A DNA stretch of 7,271 bases from Paracoccaceae bacterium (lineage in GTDB: Bacteria > Pseudomonadota > Alphaproteobacteria > Rhodobacterales > Rhodobacteraceae). The DNA lies in NCBI GenBank assembly GCA_007134805.1, contig SLKB01000197.1, positions 1 to 7,271 of the forward strand. Direction: 5' to 3'. A program made the position numbers and the translations under genes. The notes under the pieces are model-generated. The model was not told where the DNA came from, ran no database searches, and was given only the letters and a program-made list of their open reading frames with translations. Below, in pieces: positions 1 through 7,155 of this stretch. Each line of letters opens with the position of its first letter. Position 1 is the stretch's first letter.

Positions 1-803
1 AGCCGCACATCCTCCGTGCATTTGCCGAGCCGCGCGAGCCCGTATTTCGCACCCACCAGCCCGGGTTCCGCGAAGATCGCCAGATGCAGCGGCATCAACC
101 GGTCGTGCAATTCGAGCGCGCGTGCCGTGTCGCCGGCAAGGCTGGCTTCCTGAAACGCCGCGCAGAGCTTGGGCGCGACATTGGCCGTGACCGAGATGCA
201 CCCCACGCCGCCCTGCGCATTGAAACCCGGCGCAGTGGCATCCTCGCCGGAGAGTTGGATGAAGTCTGGCCCGCAGGCGATGCGTTGCAGGCTGACCCGT
301 TCCAGCCGGCCCGTGGCATCCTTGACCCCGATGATGCGCGGCAGTTTCGAAAGCCGCCCCATCGTTTCCGGCATCATGTCGACGGCCGAACGGCCCGGGA
401 TATTGTAGATGATGATGGGAAGCTCGCAGCAATCATGCAGCGCCTTGAAATGGCTGTAGAGCCCGTCTTGCGTGGGCTTGTTGTAATAGGGTGTGACAAC
501 GAGGGCGGCATCGGCCCCGACACGCTCGGCATGGCGGATGAAGCCGATCGCTTCCTGCGTGTTGTTCGACCCCGTCCCCGCGATCACCGGCAATCGACCG
601 GCCGCGGCCTTGACAACCTCCTCGATGACCTGCTCATGCTCGGCATGGCTCAGCGTCGGGCTTTCGCCCGTCGTGCCGACAGGGACAAGCCCATGCGAGC
701 CTTCGGCGACATGCCACTCGACCAGCGCGTGCAGCGTCTCGATATCGAGCGCGCCATCCTTGAATGGCGTGACCAAAGCCGGAATGGACCCTCTGATCTG
801 CAT
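1..803 (-). CDS. dapA: 4-hydroxy-tetrahydrodipicolinate synthase, 3' end beyond window
   Basis: DapA condenses pyruvate with L-aspartate-4-semialdehyde, the first committed step of the diaminopimelate/lysine pathway, in the cytoplasm. I translated the minus strand from the ATG at 803-801 and read 267 uninterrupted codons to the left edge. The family is usually about 290 residues, so roughly the last 25 are missing. The protein starts [14 protein letters not shown]. It carries GTTGES (Thr44/Thr45), TPYYNKP (Tyr107), IIYNIPGR (Tyr133, Arg138) and IGVKDATG with the Schiff-base Lys161; all fall at the same numbers as in E. coli DapA. A strong Shine-Dalgarno (GGGAGG on the minus strand, 814-809) sits 5 bases before the ATG and fixes the start. 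It is transcribed divergently from slt across a 125-base gap that holds an 8-base palindrome, TTGCGCAA (850-857); I see no clear promoter there. The frame is open to the edge and looks functional. Confidence 0.96.
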   Translation of the reverse strand, partial: MQIRGSIPALVTPFKDGALDIETLHALVEWHVAEGSHGLVPVGTTGESPTLSHAEHEQVIEEVVKAAAGRLPVIAGTGSNNTQEAIGFIRHAERVGADAALVVTPYYNKPTQDGLYSHFKALHDCCELPIIIYNIPGRSAVDMMPETMGRLSKLPRIIGVKDATGRLERVSLQRIACGPDFIQLSGEDATAPGFNAQGGVGCISVTANVAPKLCAAFQEASLAGDTARALELHDRLMPLHLAIFAEPGLVGAKYGLARLGKCTEDVR

Positions 804-928
804 GCGCGCCTCCCCCTGCGCTGTCCTGCCGGGGCCAGCCGCGATCTGATTGCGCAAATGTGTCTTGCTGCCCCGTCCGAGGCGGGTAGAACTATTGACA
901 GAGTTTTTCAAGGCGAAAAGAGACCCTG

Positions 929-2911
929 ATGCCCCGTCTCCACAAGACGCGCACCCCCTTTCTCCGCTCATCGCTGGCCGCTGCACTGATTGCGGCGATT
1001 GGCGGTCAGGCGGCGTCGCAATCGACGCCGCCGCCCGCGCGTGACGCGGGGCTGCTTGGCGCCTCGATGAGCGCGGCAAGCCGCCAGGACTGGCGCGAGG
1101 CGCGTCGTCTGGCGCAGACCGGCAACCCCGTCGCAGGCGATCTGGTCGAATGGCAGGCGCTGCGGGCGGGCCAGGGAACGCTGAGGGATTATGTCAACTT
1201 CCTCGAGACACGGTCGCATTGGCCACTGATCAACACGGTCCAGCGGCGCGCCGAGGGTCTGCTCGACCGCGAGCCTGCCAGCACTGTCCTTGATTTCTTC
1301 GCCGCGCGCGAGCCAGTGTCCGATGCGGGCCGCATTGCACAGATCTTTGCCCTGTACGCGACAGGCGAGACAGAGCGTGCCGAAGCCATGGCGCGCGCAC
1401 TCTGGCGCGAGCAGCCGCTTGCGGCCTCGGACGAGGCGCGGCTGCAATCCCGCTTCGGCGCAGCGCTCGCCCCGCTGACACCCGCGCGCGTCGACATGCT
1501 GCTCTGGGCGCAGAACCGTTCTGCCGTCGCACGTCACCTGGGCAGCCTGTCGCCCGCCCAGCAGCAGCTTGCGCGGGCGCGCATCGCGCTACAGGAAAGC
1601 GCGTCCGGCGTCGATGCGCTCGTCGCAAGCGTGCCCGACAGCCTGCGCAATCACCCGGGGCTGATGCGCGACCGGTTCGATTTCCGCATGCGTGCGGGCA
1701 ATCATGACGGCGCGGCAGAGCTGCTGCTTGCCCAGTCGCGGCACTCGGAAGGTCTCGGACAGGCCGAAGCCTGGGGGCGCTGGCGCGTTTTCCTTGTGCG
1801 CATGGCCCTGAACGACGGCGCGCCGCAACGCGCCTACGATCTCGCGGTGCACCATGGCCTCGATGATGGGCTGCATTTTGTCGATCTGGAATTTCTCGCG
1901 GGCTTCATCGCGCTCATTCATCTCGACCGTCCGCAAGATGCGCTGGGGCATTTCCGGGCACTGCGGATCCGCAGCACAAGCCCGATCAGCCTGGGCCGGG
2001 CCGGGTATTGGGAAGGGCGCGCCTACGAGGCGATGGGCGACCCGATCCAGGCTCGCGCGGCCTTCGAGTTCGGCGCCGAGCATCAGACGGGCTTCTACGG
2101 CCAGCTCGCCGCCGATCATCTTGGCTTGACGCTCGACCCGGTGCTGGTGAACGGACCCTCCTATCCCGATTGGCGCGAGACGCGCTTGCGCGACAATGAT
2201 CTGTTGCAAGCCGCGCTCCTGCTGCGGGCAAGCGGGGACTGGAACGAGGCGCGGCGTTTCGTCCTCTTCCTTGCCCGGCAGCTTGAGACCGAGGACGAAC
2301 TGGGCGCGCTCGCCGATCTTATGCTCTCGCTCGACGAGCCGAATTTCGCGCTGAACATCGCGAAAATTGCCATCCAGAAGGAAATCCTGCTGCCGCGGGC
2401 CTATTTCCCGGTGACGGATCTGGCCAAGGCAGATCTGCCCGCCCCACCGGATCTGGTGAAGGCGATCGCGCGCAGAGAAAGCGAGTTCGACCCGGTCGTG
2501 GTCAGCCCCGCCGACGCGCGTGGGCTCATGCAGGTCCTGCCGGGTACGGGCAAGATGATGGCGGAGAAACTGAAAGTGCCGTTCGAGCCCACTGATCTCA
2601 CGCGCAACCCAGAGTTGAACGCGCGGCTGGGCGCGGCATATCTTGACGAGTTGAGGAGGGAATTCGGCCCCTCGCTTGCGCTGGTCGCTGCAGGCTACAA
2701 CGCCGGCCCGGGCCGCCCGCGGCAGTGGATCCCGCGCTTCGGGGATCCGCGCAACGGGCAGGTCGATTTCATCAACTGGATCGAAAGCGTCCCCTTCGCC
2801 GAGACGCGCAACTACATCATGCGCGTTGCGGAATCGCAGGTTATCTACCGCTCAAGGCTTGCCGGCAGCCCGCAACCGATCGAGATGGAAAAGCTGATCC
2901 GGGGTCAATGA
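929..2911 (+). CDS. slt: Soluble lytic murein transglycosylase (Slt70 type, GH23)
   Basis: This 660-residue protein resembles periplasmic Slt70, which cleaves the MurNAc-GlcNAc bond of peptidoglycan and leaves 1,6-anhydro-MurNAc ends. Residues 1-30 look like a Sec signal peptide: a basic stretch (R3, K6, R8, R13), then hydrophobic [11 protein letters not shown] and a likely cleavage near 28-31. Residues of about 40-490 are an alpha-helical region matching the superhelical U/L domains. The catalytic domain covers about 505-640: RRESEFDP with catalytic Glu517, GLMQ at 532-535, GYNAG at 589-593 and [14 protein letters not shown] at 617-630. Length is close to E. coli Slt70. An in-frame stop at 896-898 and no other ATG between it and 929 make 929 the only sensible ATG start; the ribosome binding site is weak (AAAAGAGA, 916-923). 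It diverges from dapA and converges on recF with 48 bases between stops. The family call is firm; the exact paralogue name is less so. Confidence 0.95.
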   Translation: MPRLHKTRTPFLRSSLAAALIAAIGGQAASQSTPPPARDAGLLGASMSAASRQDWREARRLAQTGNPVAGDLVEWQALRAGQGTLRDYVNFLETRSHWPLINTVQRRAEGLLDREPASTVLDFFAAREPVSDAGRIAQIFALYATGETERAEAMARALWREQPLAASDEARLQSRFGAALAPLTPARVDMLLWAQNRSAVARHLGSLSPAQQQLARARIALQESASGVDALVASVPDSLRNHPGLMRDRFDFRMRAGNHDGAAELLLAQSRHSEGLGQAEAWGRWRVFLVRMALNDGAPQRAYDLAVHHGLDDGLHFVDLEFLAGFIALIHLDRPQDALGHFRALRIRSTSPISLGRAGYWEGRAYEAMGDPIQARAAFEFGAEHQTGFYGQLAADHLGLTLDPVLVNGPSYPDWRETRLRDNDLLQAALLLRASGDWNEARRFVLFLARQLETEDELGALADLMLSLDEPNFALNIAKIAIQKEILLPRAYFPVTDLAKADLPAPPDLVKAIARRESEFDPVVVSPADARGLMQVLPGTGKMMAEKLKVPFEPTDLTRNPELNARLGAAYLDELRREFGPSLALVAAGYNAGPGRPRQWIPRFGDPRNGQVDFINWIESVPFAETRNYIMRVAESQVIYRSRLAGSPQPIEMEKLIRGQ

Positions 2912-2923
2912 CCTGTACGCTCA

Positions 2924-2971
2924 GCGCGGCCTTGCGCCTCAAACGTGCGCGGGGCAGGGTCACGGCCGCGC
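2924..2971. terminator. Possible hairpin between convergent slt and recF
   Basis: GCGCGGCC at 2924-2931 is an exact inverted complement of GGCCGCGC at 2964-2971, with a 32-base loop that contains a smaller GCGC...GCGC pairing. It spans the slt-recF convergent gap and the last codons of recF. There is no T tract on either side, so it is not a standard intrinsic terminator. In such GC-rich DNA an 8-base match may be chance. A two-way transcription barrier is inference only. Confidence 0.25.
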
Positions 2972-4054
2972 CTCTTCGAGGATGGAGTGGCCCGCGACCT
3001 CGCGGACCTGGAAGTGCTGCGCCCGCGCGCCAAGGTCGGCGAACAGCTCCGGCCCAGTGCCGGTCAGGAACGCCTGGGCGCCAAGGCTGCAAAGGATATC
3101 ATGAAGTGCTGCGCGGCGGTGCGTGTCGAGATGCGCGGCCACCTCATCGAGAAGCAGGATCGGTGCAGACCCTGTCTGGCCAGTCAGCGCGCGCGCATTT
3201 GCAAGGATGACCGAGATCAGGAGCGCCTTCTGCTCGCCCGTGGAACATTGCGCAGCAGGCATCGCCTTGGCCGCCCAGAGCGCAGAGAGGTCCGCCCGGT
3301 GCGGCCCGGTCAGGCTGCGCCCGGCCGCCATGTCGCGCCTACGCCCCTCGGCCAAGAGCGCCGCGAGGTCGGACGCGTCGGCAGGGCTGGTGCAGTCAAG
3401 TGCCAGATCGGCCACGGGAAACGGACCCGCCGGGTCGGAATGTGCCGCAAGCGCGTCAAGCGCCGCGCGGCGACCCGCGCTGATCCCCGCCCCGAATTGC
3501 GCCATCTGCGCTTCGAGCGCCTCATACCACGCACCATTGCGCGCACCATCGCGCAGCAGGCGATTGCGCTCGCGCATCGCTTTCTCATAGCCCAAGACGG
3601 CCTGCGCGTGATCTGGCGAAAAGCTCAGGACCAGCCGATCGAGGAACCTGCGCCGAGCTTCGGCGCCTTCCATCCACAAACGGTCCATCGCGGGTGTCAG
3701 CCACAGAACCCGCAGGACATCACCTAGGCCGATCTGAGGGGCCGGTTTCTCGTCGATCAGCACCACGCGCGCCTCGCCCGGGGCGGCGCGGGTCTCGATC
3801 AGACGCGCCCCATGATCCGTCGCGATCTCGGCGCGCAGCTTCCAACCCAGGGCCTGGGGCCGGCAGGCCAGCTCGTCTGAGGCCGCGCGCCGCAGCCCGC
3901 GTCCCGGCGAAAGCAGCGAAACGGCCTCGAGCACGTTGGTCTTGCCCGCGCCGTTCGGCCCCGACAAGGCCACAGGCCGCCCGTCAAGCGTCACATGCGC
4001 GCGCAGATGCGAGCGAAAATGCGACAGGGTGAGCTTCGCGATATAGGTTGCCAT
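2960..4054 (-). CDS. recF: DNA replication and repair protein RecF
   Basis: RecF is an SMC/ABC-like ATPase that works with RecO and RecR to load RecA at single-strand gaps and stalled forks. The 364 residues match the usual family length. The N-terminus (LTLSHFRSH, 8-16) is typical. Walker A is GPNGAGKT (32-39, Lys38), the ABC signature is CSTGEQKALL (270-279), and Walker B is ILLLDE (299-304, Asp303/Glu304) followed by the D-loop AAHLD (306-310). The middle part (about 120-250) is the lobe II region with RRRFLDRL (134-141). The ATG at 4054-4052 lies 55 bases after the dnaN stop and has no strong Shine-Dalgarno, so expression probably depends on read-through from dnaN. The frame stays open upstream without another ATG, so a non-ATG start a few codons earlier cannot be excluded, but the N-terminus aligns well as drawn. 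gyrB, the usual next gene, does not follow. Confidence 0.96.
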   Translation of the reverse strand: MATYIAKLTLSHFRSHLRAHVTLDGRPVALSGPNGAGKTNVLEAVSLLSPGRGLRRAASDELACRPQALGWKLRAEIATDHGARLIETRAAPGEARVVLIDEKPAPQIGLGDVLRVLWLTPAMDRLWMEGAEARRRFLDRLVLSFSPDHAQAVLGYEKAMRERNRLLRDGARNGAWYEALEAQMAQFGAGISAGRRAALDALAAHSDPAGPFPVADLALDCTSPADASDLAALLAEGRRRDMAAGRSLTGPHRADLSALWAAKAMPAAQCSTGEQKALLISVILANARALTGQTGSAPILLLDEVAAHLDTHRRAALHDILCSLGAQAFLTGTGPELFADLGARAQHFQVREVAGHSILEEARP

Positions 4055-4109
4055 GGGGCAGCGGTAGGCGGAAATTCCGACGGATGCCAGCAGGAAAACC
4101 GTGCCTCGG

Positions 4110-5228
4110 TCACACCCGCATCGGCATCACCACATAGACGGCGCTGGTGTCATTGCCTTCGCGCATGAGGGTCGGATCGCCCGAGGCATTGAACAGGAAA
4201 ACCGCATTCTCGCGGTCGACCTGGCTTGCGATTTCCAGCAGGTATTTTGCGTTGAACCCGATCTCCAGCCGCTCGTCGGCGTAAGAGACGATCAGCTCTT
4301 CCTCTGCCGCGCCGGCATCGGGGGCATTGACCGACAGCACCAGCCGATCATCTTCGAGCACGAGCTTGACCGCACGCGAGCGCTCGGAAGACACGGTTGC
4401 GACCCGATCGACCGCTTTCGCGAATTCCGCGGCATCAACCTCGAGCCGCTTCGCGTTCTGCAGCGGGATGACGCGGGTGTAATCCGGAAACGTGCCATCG
4501 ATCACCTTGGAGGTCATCGTGATATCAGGCGTGGCAAAGCGGATCTTCGTTTCCGAAACAGAGACAGCGATCTGCATCTCGTCGTCGTCAAGCAGCTTGC
4601 GCAACTCGCCCACAGTCTTGCGCGGCACGATCACCCCCGGCATCGCTTCCGCGCCCTCGGGCAGCGCTGCGTCAACACGCGCGAGCCTGTGGCCATCGGT
4701 TGCCACGCAGCGCAACACGCGCCCGCTGTCGCTTTCGGCGACATGCATGTAAACGCCGTTCAGATAGTAGCGCGTCTCTTCCGTCGAGATGGCGAATTTG
4801 GACTTGTCGAACAGGCGACGCAATTCGCGTGCCTGGGCCGAGAAATTGGCGCTGTATTCGCTGGACGCCATGATCGGGAAATCTTCCTTGGGCAGCGTCG
4901 CCAGCGCGAAGTTCGACCGACCCGCAGAGACCTGCAACCGCCCCGTCCGCGCATCATCCACAAGCTCGACCAGCGCGCCATCGGGCAGCTTGCGCACGAT
5001 CTCGTGCAAGAGCACTGCGGAGACTGTTGTCGCGCCCGCCTGCTGGACCATGGCCGGCGCCCGGTCGAGCACTTCGATATCGAGATCGGTCGCGCGCAGC
5101 GTGACGGATGACCCTTCAGCCTCGATCAGCACATTTGCCAGAATCGGGATCGTATTGCGTCGTTCGACGACCGATTGTGCCTGACTGACCGCCTTCAAGA
5201 GGACAGCCCGTTCGATACTGATCTTCAT
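4110..5228 (-). CDS. dnaN: DNA polymerase III beta subunit (sliding clamp)
   Basis: DnaN forms the ring-shaped homodimer that tethers polymerase III and many repair proteins to DNA. From the ATG at 5228-5226 it is 372 residues, the normal length, starting MKISIERAVLLKAVSQAQ. The frame is open a further 62 codons upstream, but that extension overlaps the dnaA stop region and does not resemble the family; the Shine-Dalgarno GAAAGG (5244-5239) supports 5228. Three clamp domains are expected at about 1-125, 126-255 and 256-372. Recognisable segments are RRNTIPILANVLIEA (23-37), ATDLDIEV (46-53), ATDGHRLA (176-183, lining the partner-binding pocket), IDGTFPDY (243-250) and the C-terminal YVVMPMRV (365-372), whose methionines belong to the same pocket. 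It lies 97 bases downstream of dnaA. A weak promoter-like pair in that gap (TTGTCG, 16 bases, TAGGCT) is too poor to call. Confidence 0.97.
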   Translation of the reverse strand: MKISIERAVLLKAVSQAQSVVERRNTIPILANVLIEAEGSSVTLRATDLDIEVLDRAPAMVQQAGATTVSAVLLHEIVRKLPDGALVELVDDARTGRLQVSAGRSNFALATLPKEDFPIMASSEYSANFSAQARELRRLFDKSKFAISTEETRYYLNGVYMHVAESDSGRVLRCVATDGHRLARVDAALPEGAEAMPGVIVPRKTVGELRKLLDDDEMQIAVSVSETKIRFATPDITMTSKVIDGTFPDYTRVIPLQNAKRLEVDAAEFAKAVDRVATVSSERSRAVKLVLEDDRLVLSVNAPDAGAAEEELIVSYADERLEIGFNAKYLLEIASQVDRENAVFLFNASGDPTLMREGNDTSAVYVVMPMRV

Positions 5229-5325
5229 TGACTTTGGCCTTTCACTGCCTTCCAGAACCACGCCGCGTCCGGGAACGCAGAGCCTAGCCAAATCTGGATT
5301 GGCGACAAGCCCTTTCTGCCTGATC

Positions 5326-6741
5326 TCAGCTTTCCAGAAGTCGCCGCAACAGCTCGACATCCTCATTGATCTGGCTGTCGGTCGCGCGCATTTCCTCGAC
5401 GCGGCGCACACCATGCAGGATGGTCGTGTGATCGCGCCCGCCGAAGCGACGTCCGATCTCCGGCAGCGAGCGCGAGGTCAACTCCTTGGACAGGTACATT
5501 GCGATCTGGCGCGGCCGGGCGATGGTGCGCGTGCGCTTGGGGCCCAGCATGTCGGACAGGCGGATGTTGAAATGCTCGGCCACCTTGCGCTGGATTTCCT
5601 CGACCGTGACCCGACGCTCGGAACTGCGCAGAATGTCCGAGAGGCAATCCTGCACCATGTCGAGCGTGATTTCCTGCCCGATCAGGCTGGAAAACGCAAA
5701 CAGCCGCTGGAGCGCCCCTTCAAGCACGCGCACATTGGTCGCGATCCGGTGGGCGAGGAATTCGAGAACGCCGTCACCGATCCGGATGCTGCCATAGCTC
5801 GACGCAAAGAGTGCCGCCTTGCGTTGCAGGATGCCGAGTCGCAGCTCGTAATTCGTCGGATGCAGATCGACCACCAGCCCGCATTGCATCCGCGACGAGA
5901 TCCGCGCCTCGAGATCCTTGATCTCGCCGGGCGCGCGATCCGCAGAGAGCACGATCTGCTTGTTCTGGTCGATCAGCGCATTGAACGTGTGGAAGAACTC
6001 TTCCTGCGTATTGTCCTTGCCGCCGATGAACTGGACATCATCGACCATCAGCACGTCGGTGGACCGGAACAGGTTCTTGAAATCCATCACCTGGCGGTCA
6101 CGCAGCGCCTGCACGAAGCGATACATGAACTGCTCGGCCGAGAGATAGAGAACCTGCAGATCAGGCCGGCGTTCTTTCAACTCCCAGGTGATCGCCTGCA
6201 TGAGATGCGTCTTGCCAAGCCCCACCCCGCCATAGAGGAAAAGCGGGTTGAAAGTCACAGGCGCCGCTTCGGCCACACGCCGCGCGGCCGCATGGGCCAG
6301 TTCATTGGGTTTGCCGACGACGAAATTCTCGAAGGTGAGTTTCGCGTCCAGCGGGCCGCCTTTCAGATCGCCGAACTGGCCATTGCCCGGATCCTGAAGG
6401 GACTCGGACCCGTTTCTTGAAGCCCCGCGCAGATCGGAATGGACGGCGGGGGCGCTATCCGCACGGGATGCATGGACGACGAAATCCAGCCGTGCCACCG
6501 GCGCGCCATTGCTGCGCAGCCGGGCGATGATCTGATCGTGGTAATTGCGCTTGACCCAATCCCCGACAAAGCGCGACGGCGCGCGCAGGCTGAGCACCCC
6601 GTCGCGCACCCCGATGCATTCGAGCGGTTCGATCCAACTCTTGTGGTTGCTCTCGCCGACCTCGCGCCTGAGGTCTTCCGAGATCCCTGCCCAATGCTCC
6701 GCGCCCATCCTGTCCCAGCTTTCTTCTTCTTTTCCAACCAT
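5326..6741 (-). CDS. dnaA: Chromosomal replication initiator protein DnaA
   Basis: DnaA is the AAA+ ATPase that binds and opens the chromosomal origin. With the start at 6741 it has 471 residues. Domain I (about 15-90) includes HWAGISEDLRREVG and NHKSWIEPL. A poorly conserved linker covers about 90-130. The AAA+ domain has Walker A GGVGLGKT (171-178), Walker B LMVDD (231-235), the initiator-specific helix region GGKDNTQEEFFHTFN (240-254), sensor 1 LSAD (265-268), box VII arginines 280 and 284 in EARISSRM, and sensor 2 Arg338 in NVRVLEGAL. Domain IV has RPRQIAMYL (409-417) and the DNA-binding GGRDHTT (434-440). The frame is open to an ATG at 6807, but that and the ATG at 6765 lack ribosome sites. 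The ATG at 6741 follows GGGAG by 9 bases. The ATG at 6708 (MGAEHW, 460 residues) best matches where homologues usually begin. The start is thus 6741 or 6708. Confidence 0.95.
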   Translation of the reverse strand: MVGKEEESWDRMGAEHWAGISEDLRREVGESNHKSWIEPLECIGVRDGVLSLRAPSRFVGDWVKRNYHDQIIARLRSNGAPVARLDFVVHASRADSAPAVHSDLRGASRNGSESLQDPGNGQFGDLKGGPLDAKLTFENFVVGKPNELAHAAARRVAEAAPVTFNPLFLYGGVGLGKTHLMQAITWELKERRPDLQVLYLSAEQFMYRFVQALRDRQVMDFKNLFRSTDVLMVDDVQFIGGKDNTQEEFFHTFNALIDQNKQIVLSADRAPGEIKDLEARISSRMQCGLVVDLHPTNYELRLGILQRKAALFASSYGSIRIGDGVLEFLAHRIATNVRVLEGALQRLFAFSSLIGQEITLDMVQDCLSDILRSSERRVTVEEIQRKVAEHFNIRLSDMLGPKRTRTIARPRQIAMYLSKELTSRSLPEIGRRFGGRDHTTILHGVRRVEEMRATDSQINEDVELLRRLLES

Positions 6742-6887
6742 TCGGGCCAACTCCCGCCCCAGCATCAAAGAGGGCGGTAAACCACCCTCGACAGATAGAA
6801 ACCGCATGACGCCGGCTACGGCATCCGCGATCGCTTTTCACCACGTGAACTCTGCTTTGGCATCGCAGACCTGGCCACGACCGGGCC

Positions 6888-7087
6888 GAATCTGCCATGC
6901 CGCCAAGGTGATCTCTACCCCAGAATTCAACCTGAGGTCGAGTCCCTCGGCGCCCCCCCAAAGGACGCTGCGAGTCGTTGGACCAACGTTAACAACACGG
7001 CTCCGGGCGACGCAACCGAACAACAGGCTTGACGTGTCACCTAGCCCGAAAGAATCGCGATGGCGGCTGTCGGGGGGCATTGGAATC
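6888..7087. promoter_or_regulatory. Cluster of five GANTC (CcrM-type) methylation sites
   Basis: GANTC occurs at 6888-6892 (GAATC), 6940-6944 (GAGTC), 6972-6976 (GAGTC), 7052-7056 (GAATC) and 7083-7087 (GAATC). By eye I find only four more between 1 and 6741 (2831, 5141, 5836, 6401), and one at 7164 in the end of rpsT. GANTC is the target of the alphaproteobacterial cell-cycle adenine methyltransferase CcrM. In Caulobacter, methylation of the dnaA promoter region affects dnaA expression. A regulatory role here is inference from density and position. Confidence 0.5.
6976..6993. promoter_or_regulatory. Palindrome CGTTGG-A-CCAACG with adjoining GTTAAC, candidate operator
   Basis: CGTTGGACCAACG (6976-6988) is a perfect inverted repeat with 6-base arms and a single central base. 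Its last base starts a second palindrome, GTTAAC (6988-6993), and AACGTT (6985-6990) bridges the two. It lies about 235 bases upstream of the dnaA start and touches the GANTC at 6972-6976. The symmetry suits a dimeric DNA-binding protein. I do not recognise the motif, and no regulator is implied by the neighbours. Confidence 0.35.
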
Positions 7088-7093
7088 GGCATG

Positions 7094-7119
7094 AAAAAAG
7101 GCACCCGCGAGGTGCCTTT
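7094..7119 (-). terminator. Intrinsic terminator of rpsT
   Basis: Read on the minus strand, GGCACC (7116-7111), a 5-base loop TCGCG and GGTGCC (7105-7100) form a perfect 6-bp GC-rich stem followed at once by six T (7099-7094). AAA at 7119-7117 can extend the stem into the T tract. It lies 36 bases after the rpsT stop and is oriented to end rpsT transcription before dnaA, so dnaA should have its own promoter. On the plus strand the stem is followed by only three T, so it is poorer in that direction. Confidence 0.92.
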
Positions 7120-7155
7120 ATCTGTTTCATAACAATATGTTAAATCAGGTAAAAC

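Larger units (their letters stand above)
6742..7093. other. Non-coding dnaA upstream region, about 350 bases
   Basis: This gap between the rpsT terminator and dnaA should hold the dnaA promoter and leader. I see no convincing protein gene. An open frame at 6838-7104 (minus) starts with a GTG inside the rpsT terminator stem, has no recognisable motif and is probably spurious. The region holds five GANTC sites (6888-7087), a 13-base palindrome next to GTTAAC (6976-6993), TTCAC-CAC-GTGAA (6837-6849), TGAC-GT-GTCA (7030-7039), a run of seven C (6953-6959) and a run of six G (7072-7077). No sigma-70 promoter stands out on the minus strand; the best-spaced pair (TTGCGT, 17 bases, TTAACG, overlapping the palindrome end) matches poorly. 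No copy of TTATCCACA or its complement is present; the nearest, TTAACAACA (6989-6997), has two mismatches. Confidence 0.8.

Noticed and set aside
850..857. TTGCGCAA palindrome between dapA and slt as an operator
   Set aside because: Only 8 bases, symmetry fails at the next base on each side, and no known regulator motif matches; noted but not called.
895..900. TTGACA upstream of slt as a -35 element
   Set aside because: No acceptable -10 element lies 15-19 bases downstream, and a start there would fall at or past the slt ATG.
84..929. 281-codon plus-strand open frame
   Set aside because: It lies antisense to dapA, whose catalytic residues and ribosome site are clear. Long antisense frames are expected in GC-rich coding DNA, and this one shows no family motif.
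2945..3727. 260-codon plus-strand open frame opposite recF
   Set aside because: Antisense shadow of recF; the Walker motifs on the other strand settle the coding direction.
4954..4962. TCATCCACA, one base off the DnaA box, inside dnaN
   Set aside because: Single site within conserved clamp coding sequence, with the mismatch at a position normally T; most likely chance.
4101..5111. 336-codon plus-strand open frame opposite dnaN
   Set aside because: Its rich content of Arg, His, Asp and Gln is typical of an antisense reading of a GC-rich gene; it lies wholly within dnaN.
5229..5325. Separate promoter in the dnaA-dnaN gap
   Set aside because: The best pair (TTGTCG, 16-base spacer, TAGGCT on the minus strand) matches consensus poorly; an internal dnaN promoter is plausible but not supported by sequence alone.
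5299..6420. 373-codon plus-strand open frame opposite dnaA
   Set aside because: Antisense shadow of dnaA with no ribosome site or recognisable domain.
6838..7104. 88-codon minus-strand frame in the dnaA upstream gap
   Set aside because: It begins with GTG inside the rpsT terminator stem, has no Shine-Dalgarno and no recognisable motif, and crosses the palindromes and homopolymer runs of the gap.
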